This document shows, piece by piece, positions 1-12,222 of a DNA stretch of 64,000 nt. A model generated the notes under the pieces. It did no database searches, was not told where the DNA came from, and worked only from the letters and a program-made list of their open reading frames with translations. Location of the stretch: the NCBI GenBank assembly GCA_025506515.1, contig JACCIX010000324.1, positions 124,001 through 188,000 on the forward strand. Direction: 5' to 3'. The position numbers and the translations under genes are program-made. Source of the stretch: Flaveria trinervia (lineage: Eukaryota; Streptophyta; Magnoliopsida; Asterales; Asteraceae). Positions within the stretch are counted from its first letter, which is position 1. Each line of letters opens with the position of its first letter.

Positions 1-19
1 AGTCAAGAAATATCAGAAG

Positions 20-684
20 TTGTCAAGCAAAATCATAATGTGGGCCTATTTTGAGGACTTAAACGTATATGCTATTAAGAGAGAGAAGGGGATTGAGTAC
101 TTCGAATATCCACATGATCTGAAGACTCTTCCTGGTTTTGAGCTCAACCGACTGGCGTGCTTAGATCTGCTATATGCTAATCCAAGGAAGATGGCAGGTT
201 GGTTTGAGGATGCATTGAAGAAAGAATACCACACCTGGTGGGTAAAATTCAGACCTCAAGAACCGAAGAGGTACATCCGTAGGTCTGAAGTGGATCCTAT
301 ATCTGGAAAGCCAAAAGTAGTGTTGAAGTGGAGTCCTCCGTGCACAATGTCAAAGATTCCCTTACGGGAAATGCCTCAGGACATCAGTCCACATTTCAAA
401 TGGTGGTATTATGACTGGTGGATAGGAGAAGCGGTCATAGTTTTGAAGAAAGAGGGAAAAATGGAACCTAACAGGGTATTTGACCTAACGTGGCTTGCCA
501 ACTTGTCAGCTGAAGATGTCTCACGCTATACAAGTGGCCACTGTTCTATGATACGCAAGATATCGTACAAGCCCTCCATTCCAAAATGTGATACGAATTT
601 GCTTTGCGTTTGAAATACACGCAGGAGTCACAAGAGAGGAGAAGTACAAGAAGTTTGAAGAGCTTATGAAGAATGTCAGACAAT
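20..684 (+). pseudogene. Extra ORF (post-pol) of copia element C, C-terminal end
   Basis: C-terminal part of an ORF between pol and the 3' LTR. The first open stretch is 197 codons (20-613). Compared with the copy in B (42600-43282) the frame shifts near 525-575, and the homologous ending (EIHAGVTREEKYKKF, then stop) continues in another frame to 684, only 17 bp before the polypurine tract. Visible signature: WAYFEDL, then V-x-R-x-x-G-I, then D-L-K-T-LP, many aromatic residues, and WWYYDWW near residue 128. I see no signal peptide or membrane segment. The position is where some copia lineages carry an env-like gene, but nothing here supports an envelope function. Function unknown; the reading frame is broken. 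Confidence 0.75.
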
Positions 685-700
685 AGAGTAAACTAGGTCT

Positions 701-711
701 AAGGGGGAGTT
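701..711 (+). other. Polypurine tract of element C
   Basis: AAGGGGGAGTT directly before the TG that opens the C 3' LTR (712). This is the usual plant copia plus-strand primer. The same tract precedes the 3' LTR of B (43299-43308) and, on the minus strand, that of A (1527-1536). Confidence 0.8.
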
Positions 712-725
712 TGTTGATACATATG

Positions 726-1526
726 TGTAGGATCGTTGAAGGGTTAGTTAAAACACAACAACACAAAGAGGAGATTAACTAAACTTTAATCAAACAAGAA
801 ACTGGATTAACCAAGAGTTGAGATACTAAGAACACAAGTAATGCAGGAGACAAAGAACACAAAGAACACACGTGATTGGTTTTCAAGAATGTAGTATATT
901 GCCTTCTCTATGTTCTATTACAAGTGTTACAAAGCATATTCGAAAGATACAAGAACATGAGATACTTATACTACATCCTATAGCCGGCTATACTTTGAAA
1001 GCCAGCTGGATACAATTGACTAGACACAAACAAAATCGATTGTAGAGTCAAAAGGCAGATTGCCTTTTGACTTTTGACTATGACATGCCATAGCTCACAT
1101 CCTTATCTATTACAAAAAGGATAAAGTACATAAAGTAGAAAGTTACAGACTCAAGACCTCAATGTATAGTTACCAAAAGGATGGACCTTTTCACCAAACC
1201 ATGTAAATTGGTGACTTGCAGAGTTGCAGCGAAAAGGTGTCCAGCTTTATGGAACAGTACATCAAATAAAGCATGTTACTAAAAGTCTTCGGAAGAAATC
1301 TGTCTTCATGAACTTGAAGCTTCAGAAGACTTTGTCTCTGAGGCTTCAGAAGACTTCATGTTTGGCTTCGGAAGATATTGGTCTTGGCTTTGGAAGATTT
1401 CACACTTAGAGTATTTTTCTGTTTCATGTGTGAAACTTCCTAAGCTTCTTCTTTAATGCACTTGTGCAGCATGCAGGAAAGACTAAAGATGTTTAGGTTG
1501 CATCAGCCTCTTCATTAATCTCTACA
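726..1526 (-). repeat. 3' LTR of element A
   Basis: 801-bp LTR, starts TGTAGGATCG and ends TCTACA on the plus strand. It matches the 5' LTR at 12223-13020 over its whole length with scattered differences. The element-5' part (1290-1400) holds five copies of a 9-bp near-palindrome, CTTCGGAAG, several degraded to CTTCAGAAG or CTTTGGAAG here but CG-containing in the other LTR. A TATA-like TATAAGTA on the minus strand lies near 964-971. Confidence 0.92.
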
Positions 1527-1536
1527 AACTCCCCCT
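1527..1536 (-). other. Polypurine tract of element A
   Basis: On the minus strand AGGGGGAGTT lies directly against the first base of the 3' LTR. It is the expected plus-strand primer and confirms the minus orientation. Confidence 0.8.
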
Positions 1537-1567
1537 AGGCTGATGCTACCAAAACACTTTGAAAACT

Positions 1568-4500
1568 TCAGATATTAACAGTCCTCATTAGGATGATCAC
1601 CATTCCTTTCTTCATAAGATGATCAGGATCCTTCAGGCTGTCAAAGTGTCTTCTCATGTCAAAGAGGTCATGCAAAGGCAACTGAAACATATCTTGCCAT
1701 GTATAAATGTGTTCAATACCTTGATCTCTAATAACATGCCATCTTTCTGGATTTGTGGTGTATGTCCAAGACAAGATGGTTTCCTGTTGCTAGAGGAGCT
1801 AATTGAATTGGAGTTGGTGTAGCTTCCTCTGGCTGCACATCCTTAGGCTGTTCTGATTCATCCTGAAGTTTAGAAGGGGATGCAGGCTTCTTCTTTTTCT
1901 TAGACTTTGGTCTAGAAGCCATCCTTTTCTTTCTCTTTCCAAATTTTAACTGAGAAGACTAGCCTGCAGCACCAGATTGATCTTCACTGTCTCTCTCATG
2001 TTCAGATGGAGAGGGAGGTTGACCCTGCTGTGGATCAGAAGATGAAGCTTGCTGAGCATTAGCAGGAGGTCCGGGTTGTGTTGTGTCTGGTTGTTCAACC
2101 TTAACCTCCACTTCATGTGGAGCCTGACTTGGAGTGGAGTGTAAGTCAGTGAGCTCTCCACTCTTAATCTTCTGCTTGATTACCCTGATATGCTCATCCA
2201 TAGTGGATAGAGACATGGGTCCAAGTCTCCTTCCGGAGCATCCATACAGCTTCAAGAAACTTGTCATCCTCTGCCTATCAGCAGACTTCTTCATGCTCTT
2301 TTGGATGATGGCTCTTGATTTTGTAACTTCTTCCCTTAGCTTCTTCTTTGTTGTCTTTCTTTCCTTGACTAACTCAACCTTAAGTTGTTTTAAGTACTCA
2401 AACTCAATATAGTCATAAGGTAAGGGAAGGAGTGCATCTGCCTGATACAGGCTTGTGGCACTCAGGTAGTTAATCATCTTGATTCTGTCTTCTTCCTTAT
2501 CTACCTGAGGTTCTTGTTGAACCACATCCTCTTGTTCAGGACTTTCTTGAACTGGTGAGAGGGTAGGCATACCTTTGTACAATCTTTTTCTTCTTCTCTC
2601 TTCTTTGACTTGTACTAGGAGTTCTGCATCTTCTGCCTCCTTCTTCTCTCTTGACCTTTCCAGGTCAACCAGTTCATTGAATTCATGCAAGGGAAGAGAA
2701 ATGACATTATCTATGTCATAGTTCCTAGTCTGCAGATAGTTAATCCTGACTACCCTTAACTCATCATTTTGAGTATCTGGTCTGGGGTAGCCCTGATTGC
2801 AAACTCCATAAGTCTTGGAGACTCAGCAGAGAAACTCTCTCCTCCTCAATCTCCTCAGATGTCATCTTTCTTTTCCCTTTGTCACTCACAGACCTTTGTG
2901 ACTCAGGGTGGAGAGAGCTTTGGCCTTCATTGCTTGTTGCAGCATCTGAGCTCAGGCCAGAGAGAGGTTGAGAAGCACCTTCACCAGCAGGTGTCTCAGA
3001 AGGAATATGGATCTCTGCAGCAGTTGGAGATGATGAGATAGGGCTCTCAAGTTCTGTCACTGGGCCTTCAGTCAAGGTTTCCCCTATGAAGCTAATTTAG
3101 GGTCTGCCTCAACATCCAGTTGACCGATGACATTGCCTGATTGCCTAAGTCTCCTCTTAAGCTGAACTCTACAGTGATCCTGTCTTGGATTCTTTTAGCC
3201 AGTCTGTCAGCTTGTCTTGATTGGCTTGGGTTGACAAGTGGCATGTTGACTAGATCCAGACCTTCATAGTAGTCCAAGGTTGAAAATTGAAGACTTCTTG
3301 CTGTCCTTGAACTCTTATGATGATAAGGGCCTTCATGTTGTTTCATACCTCCACCTAATGATGTGATTGAAAGATGGTGAAGGTGACATAGCCCTTGGTA
3401 TCCCATCCTCAAACAGACTCTGTATGAAGGAGTCTGTGTAGTCCACATCAATGTGAACTAGAGGAGGTTGCTGAGAATGCACAGTTGCAAGTGAGGATGG
3501 TGAGTCCTCAATGTCCATTCTTTCTGAAGAACTCCCAGGTTCTGTGGCTGTAATGACTTTCTCCCCCTTTTTGGTAGCATCACCCACTTGCATAGGTAAG
3601 CTGGAAGATAGGTCAATCACATTCACAGGTTCTTGTGTTCCTAGTTGAGCTCTCCTTAAGGGTCTCCCAGCTAGTTTTTCCTTAAGATATGAAATCTCAA
3701 GTTGCTGATCATTGATCCTGTTGTGTAAGGTAGTCACCTGAGATTCAAGGTGACTGACCTTTAAGACTAGGTAAGTGCATGTTTTAGACAGTTTTTGCAC
3801 CAATAGTCTTAGATTCCCCTCATCTTCATCAGAAGATTCATTGGGGGATGAGATGATTGGACCAGAGTCCTCTCTCTCACCACCAGCTTGAGGTTCTTGC
3901 GGCTGGTTTCCTCTGCTCACTGGCAGTCTCAGTTGAGATGTTAGTAGGTGAGTTGCCATGGTTGAGATCTTAATGATGTAATCACTTTCAGAAGTGAGAG
4001 CCTCTTCCATATGGACATCCTGAACAGTTTAGGAGTGTCCACTGCGGTTGTAGGTGACTGGTATGGGATAAATGTAGGAGACTCAGAGTATCATCTCTCT
4101 TGAGTAGAGGGAAAGAAGAGAGATTCATTATACTCACTAAAACCTATATCTTCATCAGTGTAGAAATCAAGGTTGGGAATTAGTTGGTTGAGATCTATAG
4201 GCTGTGGATGGTAAATGTCCCCTGAAGGTTGATCACTTGAGTGTTAAGACTCAGAGTGATGGCTTAAGGCAGTAGGGCTAATGAGCTCATCAGGCTGAGC
4301 ATGAGGAACCTCAGCACTGATTCTTGAAGAGATGGGAGTGGTCTGCTCCTCAGGAGAAGTGGGAGCTCCAGTGTCCACTTCTTCCTGTATGGTTGAGTAT
4401 ATGGGGGCCTCCACAGACTGAATAGTCTGAGCAGGGGTTCGTTTGGATTTTCTTTGGTAGGTGATGGAGATTTGAGGCTGTGTGGTGGTTGGGAAGTAGC

Positions 4501-5314
4501 AGGTGTGGGTTCAACACTAGCTTGTGCTGCTAGGTTGTCACCTTGAGCAATGAGCTCTAACATTTTGGAACTAGGGTTGTTTCTACCCAAAGAATTGGAC
4601 TTTCTCAGTATTTTAAAGATGCTAGGCTTCATCTGTCCCATTTAAGAATGTTACCTGTTTCCCTTAACTGTGAGCCCAGTTCACAGTTAAGAATGTACTG
4701 GACATATCTAGGAAACATGTAATACTCTAAGGAGTCTAAATTAGCAAGTAAATTTGTATAAACAACTGAGAGTACCTGAATTTGACCCCCTGAACCATTC
4801 CATGGATTATGAAGGAGAGATCCTCAGGAATCTGGTCCCATCCACCATGCTTGTTTGATAAGCTGTGGATGACCACATGGAGCAGGAATCTCCATTGGGA
4901 TGAGACCTTCCCTTTCCTAAAGGTCTTTACAGAGAAATCTCCCTCATATCCCATCTGCTCAAAGGAATGATTGACAGCTTCCTTTGGGAAAGACACCTCA
5001 CCTTCTTCATCATCCAGTTGAAGATGTCTTTGATGATGGCCGGAGTGATGAAGATTGTTCTTCCCTTCACTGTGGCAGACAGTGCCTTCTCCCCATCCAT
5101 AATGACCTCTTGGCAGGTCTTCCAGAATTCAAGCAACTGATCCTCATAGTGGAGGATCAATGGTTAGGGAGGTGAAGTAATTTGATAGAGTTAGGAAATG
5201 GCAAACCTCTGAGAAATGAGGATCTTTCTCAGAGCTTAACAGAGCAACCTGATTATGTTGTCTGTGTAGCTGCATGGTAAAGTTGGGATCATTTCTGTGA
5301 GCAAGGTTGGCCAT
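1568..5314 (-). pseudogene. Extra ORF (post-pol) of copia element A
   Basis: About 3.7 kb of broken coding sequence between pol and the 3' LTR. The first ATG (5314) gives MANLAHRNDPNF, and a frameshift soon follows. The next stretches hold LEFWKTCQE, IFITPAIIKDIF and KGKVSSQWRFLLHVVIHSL, which resemble conserved blocks I recall from extra ORFs of Asteraceae copia elements. A long middle part is Ser/Pro/Glu-rich and low in complexity (4641-2764). It contains a leucine-rich stretch (LEISYLKEKL and neighbours) that could be a coiled coil near 3700-3780. A charged stretch follows (2690-1959). The C-terminal block (about 1774-1568) has W-x-Y, then V-I-R-D-Q-G-I and D-M-x-x-LP, related to the C-termini in B, C and G. 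Neither signal peptide nor membrane helix is visible. Function unknown. Confidence 0.75.
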
Positions 5315-6025
5315 TTTGAAGTAGCTTAAGGACGAAGAAAGAAGAAAGAAAGAAATTTCAGAGAGAAATTTGGGGTTTTAGGTTTGGAGGAAGAACAGAT
5401 GATAGAAAGAGGGGGGAAACCGTTGGGTTTATATGTGAGAAGGATTTCAGATAAAGTTTAATAAAAGATAATAAACTTTGAAATCCGGATGTCAGTCCCA
5501 CCTCTGAAAAAGTAGTTTACTTTTGCTCAAAAAGTAGTTTTCTTGGAAGTCTAAAAGCTTCCGAAGGTTAATTATCTTGGAAGTTTTAATTAAAACTCTT
5601 CCGAAGCTAAAATGACTTCGGAAGAATTTCCTGAGAGGTTTGAGAATTTTGCTTCGGAAGAAAAATTAAAACTTGAGTGCTTTGTGTATAAACTAACATA
5701 GCTTTTGAGAGTTAATTTTGCTTCGGAAGTAAATGGTCCTTGAAAATGAGTATGTGTCTAAGACAAGTATTTAAGCTTCGGAAGATAAATTTGAAAACTC
5801 TTTCGAAGGTAAATTTCTTAGACAATTATTTATTTTGAAGGCATGATTTGCTTTCGAAGTTAAAAGCATAACTTCCGAAGTATCAGAAATTTTCAAAAAT
5901 CTAAGGAAAGTCTTCAAAAAGAAATTTTCATCCAAAGAAAACATGAGCTTATGAAAGTGATGAACTAGACAACTTAGGACACACATAAATTTTAAAGAAA
6001 TAATAAGAATTAGTTTTAAGAAAAG
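5315..6025 (-). repeat. Spacer of element A with clustered CTTCSGAAG motifs
   Basis: Non-coding stretch between the pol stop and the extra ORF. It holds about eight to ten copies of a short inverted repeat, CTTCCGAAG / CTTCGGAAG, some decayed by one base (between 5555 and 5880). The same motif is in the A LTRs, in A gag (9685-9780) and in elements D, E and G. No ORF worth reporting. Confidence 0.7.
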
Positions 6026-7900
6026 CTTACTCAAAGTTTATCATCCTAATAGCTGATAGTAGATATTTAAATCTCTGTTCATCAAAAGCCTTATAAACAG
6101 ATCAGCATATTGTTCATATGTGTGAACTTTGACCAGTTTAATTAATCCATTTTCATAGTTATCTCATATTAAATGATACATCTATTGATGTGCTTTGTCC
6201 TTGAGTGCTGCACAGGATTCTCTGTGATTGAGATAGCACTATTGTTATCTATGTGAATGGGAGTCTCCTTGAAGTTAACCCATAGTCCAACATCTGATTT
6301 TGAATCCAAAGTACTTGAGCACAGCAGCTTGCAGCAGTAATGTATTCAGCTTCAGCAGTTGATACAGAGACACAGGATTGTTTCTTGCATTGCCATGAGA
6401 CAACCCTTCCACCAAGAAATTAACATCCCCAGATAGACTTTACAGTCATGTTGCAACCACCATAATCACTATCTGTATAGGCATACAAATTGATGTCAGA
6501 ATTCTTAGGATACCATAGTCCAAGTGTTGATGCACCTTTGAGGTATCTTAGGATCCTCTTGACAGTGATAAGGTGAGACATCTTAGGGTTGGCTTGATAT
6601 CTTACACAAATACATGTAGCAAACATGATATCAGGCGTACTAGCAGTAAGATACATAAGAGACCCAATCATAGCCCTATATAAGTGCTCATCTACACACT
6701 CCCCCTAAAGATCAGGACTAAGAGAGTGGTTTCTAGCTATGGGTGTCTTAGCAATCTTGCAGTCAGTCATATTGAATCTCTTGAGTATGTCCTGAACATA
6801 CTTTGACTGACTTATGAAGATGCCATCTTCAACTTGCTTCACTTGAATTCCCAGAAAGAAATTGAGTTCCTGCATGACACTCATTTCAAATTCGTCTTTC
6901 ATCAGCTTCTCAAAGTCTTTGCAGAGCTTTGGATTAGTTGAACCAAAGATGATGTCATCCATATATACTTGAACTAGCACTATGTCTTTTGCTTGTTCTT
7001 TGATGAAGAGAGTTCCATCTATAGTACCTCTCCTGTATTCATGTTTACAAAGATACTCAGATAGTGTCTCATACCACTTCCTAGGTGCTTGATGTAGCCC
7101 ATAGATAGCTTTGTCAAGCTTGCAGACATAGTCAGGATGATCAGGATCTATAAAACCAGGTAGCTGTTTGACATAAACCTCTTCATCTATCACTCCATAC
7201 AAAAAGAAACACTTCACATTAAGTTGAAAGACCTTGAAGTTCTTGGATGCAGCAAATGCCAGGAATATCTTAACAGCTTCTAATCTTGCCACTGGAGCAA
7301 AGACATCAATATAGCCAATCCCTTCTTCTTGTGTGTATCCTTGAACAACCAGTCTAGCTTTGTTCTTGATGATGATGCCTCTATCATCTTTCTTGTTCCT
7401 AAACACCCATTTGGTTCCAATGGTAGTCTTCCCAGAAGGAAGAGGACAAAGGTTCCAAACTTTCTGCCTTTTGAATTAAAGTAGCTTTGTTGCATAGCTT
7501 CACCCAACTTCCATCCTTTAGAGCTTCATCAACTTTCTTTGGCTCTATCTGGGATAGATAACAAGAATGAAGACAAACATTTGCTTCATGGGTTTGTCCT
7601 CTTGTCTTTACCCCTGAGACATCTCCAATGATGTCTGTGGTAGGTGAGACTTGTGGATCCTAAGTTGAGGGATCATAGAAAGTTGTCGAGAAAGATCTAA
7701 ATTAGAGAAATTTAGATCTGGCATGAAGTTTCTCCCACCACATCAGCACACTTTTCAAGTGAAACTTGATCCAAGCAGTGTGTGACATCATTGATATTCT
7801 CCAATGGTGTGGTTAGTGGCATCAAGAAATTCTTGGTCACTATCACCACCACCATTGTTGTCTTCCACAGTTGAGGTGTTCTTATTGGTTGTAGAGCCTC
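6026..7900 (-). pseudogene. Element A pol, 3' half: reverse transcriptase and RNase H
   Basis: RT copies RNA into DNA and RNase H removes the RNA strand, both in the virus-like particle. RT block at about 7406-6705: KARLVVQGY, FAPVARLEA, YGLHQAPRKWYE and the catalytic box YMDDIIFGS (YMDD codons 6954-6965). The other catalytic block reads FQLNVK where copia elements have QLDVK or QMDVK, so the first catalytic Asp is Asn (codon 7218-7220, a GAT to AAT change). RNase H: MIGSLMYLT, YTDSDYGG and, in a shifted frame, a STAEAEYI block near 6370. Pol ends at 6026-6028. Frame changes near 6420 and 6690 break the protein. The region 7510-7900 is a weakly conserved linker between integrase and RT. Confidence 0.85.
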
Positions 7901-9400
7901 TGAGCTGGAATTTGAAGGCATACAGATGTATCAGCTAAATTTGTCATTGTTGGGCTGACAGAAACCTCATTTGCAGAAGTGGTTCCAACTGGAGCTGAAG
8001 ATATATGTCTTGAGGATCTTCCTAGCTCAAATCTTGGATCAGGATCATCTGTATTTAAATTTTCTGCAGATCCTGAAACATTCTCACAAGATTTGTTAAA
8101 ACAGTTGGTAACCAAATCAAGATCAAACAACCAATCCGGACCAGAACCAGCAACACAGGGTGTGTGTTCATTGAAAGTCACATTGGCTGACTCCTCAACA
8201 ATTCTAGTTCTGAGATTGTATACTCTATAAGCCTTAGCTTGGGAAGAGTATCCAATAAAGTGTCCATCATCAGATTTCTCAGCAAACTTGGCAATTTGAT
8301 CTTTGGTATTCAAGATGGTGCAAGGACATCCAAATGACCTAAGAAAACCAATGAAAGGTTTCCTCTTGTGCCGAAGTTCATAAGGAGTCTTGCCATGAGT
8401 CTAACTACTAAAACTCTATTCTGCACATAGCAGGCAGTGTTGACTGCCTCTGCCCAGAAGGTGATGGGCAGTTTAGAGTCAGACAGCATGGTTCTTGCAG
8501 CTTCAATCAGTGTCTTGTTTCTCCTCTTATCAACCCTTTTCATCACAGAATGTATCAAGGATATGGTTCTTAAATTCGGTTCCTTGATCACATCTTATGA
8601 TTTTGACCTGTGATCAGACTGATTCTCAATCTTTAAGATGAAATTCTTTAGAATCTCAGGAGTCTCATCCTTAGTTCTAAGAAGAAAGCCCAAGTGAATC
8701 TTGTAAAGTCATCTGTGATCACTAGACAGTATAAGGTCCTTCCTAAACTCATTACACTGGTGGGGCCAAGAGATCCATATGTAACAAGTGTAGGGGTGTA
8801 GTGATGAGTTCTTTTCCTAAGGCTTGTGAGATACCTTATGTTGCTTCCCTTTCAGGTATGCAACACAACGGTCATCACTTGTAAACTCTTTTTTTGGCAT
8901 TCCAGTTACCGAATCATGCTTATTAATTTATTCATGTTCTTAAAGTTTACATGGCACATTCTTTTATGCCATAGGAAAGACTCATCAATATGGCTTTAGA
9001 CAGAAAGCATGAAACTTCTCCAGAGGGAGAGGTTTCTTGCAAATCCATCTTGTACATGTTTCCTTTCCTGGGGCTCTAAGCTGGATATGCTCATGAGGAA
9101 TGGCCACACCAGGCTTAAGAACAATGCACTCATGCTCAGTAAAGAGCATGTTATGACTCTGATCACAAAATTGAGATACACTCAGAAGATTGTATCCAAG
9201 CTCCTTAACAAAATTTACCTTTTCTATGCTGAGCTTACCATTTGTGACCTTGCCCCTTCTAGAAATGTAACCACCTTCATCTCCTCCAAAAGCAACTGGT
9301 CCTCCATCAATCCTTTCAAAGTTCTGGAGTAGTGACCTATTACCTGTCATGTGCCTGGAGCAGCCACTGTCTATGATCCAACATTCTATCTGTCTTCAGA
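7882..9400 (-). pseudogene. Element A pol, 5' half: protease, GAG-pre-integrase, integrase
   Basis: The protease motif DSG (9363-9371, context WIIDSGCSRHMTG) marks the aspartic protease. It is followed by a GAG-pre-integrase region (LGYNLLSVSQFCD, about 9200). The integrase core is damaged: before KTLIEAARTML (about 8500) the usual QNGVAERRN has become KRVDKRRN, so the third catalytic residue (Glu of the D,D,E triad) is Lys, and several residues just upstream are missing. The SH3-like C-terminal part of copia integrases follows (KFAEKSDDGHFIGY, then YRVYNLRT, 8290-8190). Compare the better kept integrases of G (51615-51127) and D (54974-54313). Confidence 0.82.
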
Positions 9401-12137
9401 TGTCCCTGCACAAAGAATGATTAGTTACATTTGGAAACCCAAGCCTTGCTTGTCTTGGGCTCATTTGCAGAAGGTAATTCAACAGTAATAGATCCTATAG
9501 TTGTACTAAGAGGATCTTGAGCTGTTGTTGATGGAGAAATCTCAGTCACTTGGCCTTTCTTAGACATCTACACCACCTTTGGAGTCTGGACTTGACCTTC
9601 AAAACTTTAGAAGCTTTTGGAACTTCAAAAGTTTTGATGACTGAACCTTCAGAAGATTTAGCAGACACTGCAGCAGACTTCAGTGCTTCGGAAGAACTCC
9701 TTTCTTCCGAGACCAAATATTCTTCCGAGAGAATTTTCCACTTCCCTTCTTGTTAGATTTGGAACTTCCGAAGGAAACACGTTTTCCTTTTGAAGCTTGA
9801 ATCTTCTTAGAACTCTTTGAAGCCTTTGTTTTATCATATGGACAGTACCTTTAGGATTGAAGGGACAATCCTTGGCAATGTGAGTGGTATTTTCACACAT
9901 GACACAATTCATTTTCTTCTTCACAAGAGCCTTGTCTTTGGAATAGGACCGTATTTGGTCACATCCCTTCTCCACCTCCATCTTTGCAGATGATGAGACA
10001 ATCCCCTTGGGCTGAGGACTGTGCTTGGAGTTTGATGGTCCAGGCTATGCAATAGTGGTACACAGCAGATCAATCTTCTTCTTGCTGCTGATGAGTTGAA
10101 CAAGAACCAGAACTCTTAGCAGAAGAGTTTTGGTTGATGTCTTAGTCCCTACCACTTTAAACCCTGCAGAAATAAAAACTTGTTTCTGCTTAGAGTCAAA
10201 AGTAGCCTTGATCTCTTGAGCCTTCCTTGCCTTTCTTTTGCTCTTTCTGATCAAGTTCTTTCTCATGGACTTGGTCATCACAGTCTTCACTTTCTCCTCA
10301 GAAGGATAGTGACCCTTCTTGGAATCCTCCTCTTCACTCTTTGCAGAGGGATTCTTCACTATCTCTTCTTCATCCTCTTCACTCATAGGATCTATGAGAG
10401 GAAGCTCATCTTCACAAGTTCCACACCTAGGAGATCTTACTGACAAGATTGTGTGTGGAGGAGCTATCTCATTTGATCCCAGTCCCTGCCTGTTTTGATA
10501 GCACACTTTGTTGTGCAGGGATGAGGATATCATGTTCTTGAAGGTCTCCTCTTCAAGAACACTCTTTTCTGCCCTGGCTTTGCTGATCACAAGCTCAGCC
10601 TGGCACTCAGTTAACTTGGTTATGAGATCTTTAATTTGAGTCCTAAAATCTGTGTGTTCATGTTTTAGAACTGAAATGGTTTTCTCTAAGTCCTATATTT
10701 TCAGCTTATAATCATTTTTCAGACTTTCTAAAATCAGATTTTAAAATGTTTAAGGACTCAAGGTCAGATCTCAGTTCCAAGTTGTAGGACCTGTACCTGT
10801 TAACTTTAGCAATGCATTCAGGAGTACAGAGATGTTTTAATACCTTGGCTTCATCATGATTAGCCATCAGTGCTTGGTTTGGAGAAGCATCTTCCACCTG
10901 AAAGCTCCAGTCAAAGCCTCCTTCTTCAACAGCAACAACAACTTGCTGCTTTGACTTCTCATTATGGAGAGCTTTGTCAGTGTAGTTTGGTCTGGATTGT
11001 GTTTGGCCACCATTTGTTCTAGGTGCCTTACACTCTCTGGCAAAGTGCCCCGTCAAGTTATAGTTGTAACACTTGCTTTGCCTTTGTCAAGTCCAAACTT
11101 TCCACTGGTTGCATTGCTTGGAAACTTCCTTCCAGTCCTCTTGTAGAACTTCTTGGCTCTGTGAGTGAGAAGAGCCATCTGCTGGACTATTTCCATATAT
11201 TCCAGATCATCTGGATGGATACAATCCAGGTCTTCAAGAGTGAAAAGAGAGTTGCCACAGCTTTCATCAGAAGACACAAAAGCTTGAGAAGAGCTTGTCT
11301 CTTGCAATGGGCTTCCTTGAGTGTAGTTCTCCTTTGGTGTCTCTAGGAAGGTGATGAAAGGACCCTTTGGTGAGTTGTCAGGGTAGCATAAGAGAAGATG
11401 TTAGGTTCTATGCTATCCCTTTCAATCACATGCAGGGCTGAACCCATCTGATTGTTAGAGTTTCCAGATGAACCTTGCATGTTCATCTCCATCTGGTAGC
11501 CACTGAGAATCCCATATAACTCTATCAGAGTAAGAGTTTTGTGATTTTCAGTTCTCTTGACCACCACATAGTAGTGTGTCCACTTCCTAGGAAGTGAGGA
11601 CATGAACTTCCTTACAATGTCTCTGTTTTCAAGCGAAACTCCTCCATCCACTAGAGTATCCACAATCTCAACATACCTGAAGTACTGCTGAGTCATGGTT
11701 TCACCTGTTTTGAGGTGAAGTTTTCAAACTACTGCTTCAGGAGATCCTTCTTGTTCTCCTTGGCTTCAGAAGAACCCTCATACATCAGTTTCAGTGCATC
11801 CCCCACAGCTGCTTGGCTGTTTTGCACTTCTTGAAACCTCTGTATACAGAGTTTGGAAGGGCAGTTTGAAGAGATGTCATGGCTATTTTGTCTATCTCTA
11901 CTCTCTTCCTATCTTCATCAGAGTAGTTAGCCACATCTTTGGGAATCTACCAGCACCAGTAGCAAAAGGGGTGCTGGGTATGAAAGGTCCATTCTCAATA
12001 GACTCCCACATTCTTGAATCAAGAGACTTGATGAAACCTTCCATTCTTAAACACCAGGTATCAAACTCATCAAGAGTGATCAGTGGGGACTTGTTCATGG
12101 TTCCAGTTTCCATATCAGTTTTAGAAATGGCTGCCAT
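9401..12137 (-). pseudogene. Element A gag, two separated CCHC knuckles
   Basis: Gag forms the particle and binds RNA. ATG at 12137 (MAAISKTDMETGTMNKSPLITLDEF), 71 bp after the PBS. The core continues in pieces through frameshifts (11910, 11700, 11340): VRKFMSSLPRKWTHY, LIELYGILSGYQMEM, LDCIHPDDLEYME. First knuckle near 11050: C-Y-N-Y-x4-H-x4-C, the second Cys replaced by Tyr. Then GGFDWSFQVEDASPNQALMA. A second, intact knuckle, C-V-M-C-x4-H-x4-C, lies about 1.1 kb later (9905-9860). The tail between that knuckle and the protease is Ser/Glu-rich and its DNA is studded with TTCCGAA (Ser-Glu codons), the motif of the LTR. The unusually long gap between knuckles is also seen in B, D and G. Confidence 0.85.
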
Positions 12138-12208
12138 TTGAAAAGTTTTAGTATTTGTGTGTGTGAGGGATCTTAAGATGGTGAGATCTTATATCAAGAG
12201 CCTGAACA

Positions 12209-12220
12209 GCTCTGATACCA
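12209..12220 (-). other. Primer-binding site of element A
   Basis: Minus strand reads TGGTATCAGAGC, complementary to the 3' end of plant initiator tRNA-Met, two bases inside the 5' LTR (12223). It fixes the orientation and the 5' LTR. Confidence 0.92.
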
Positions 12221-12222
12221 AA

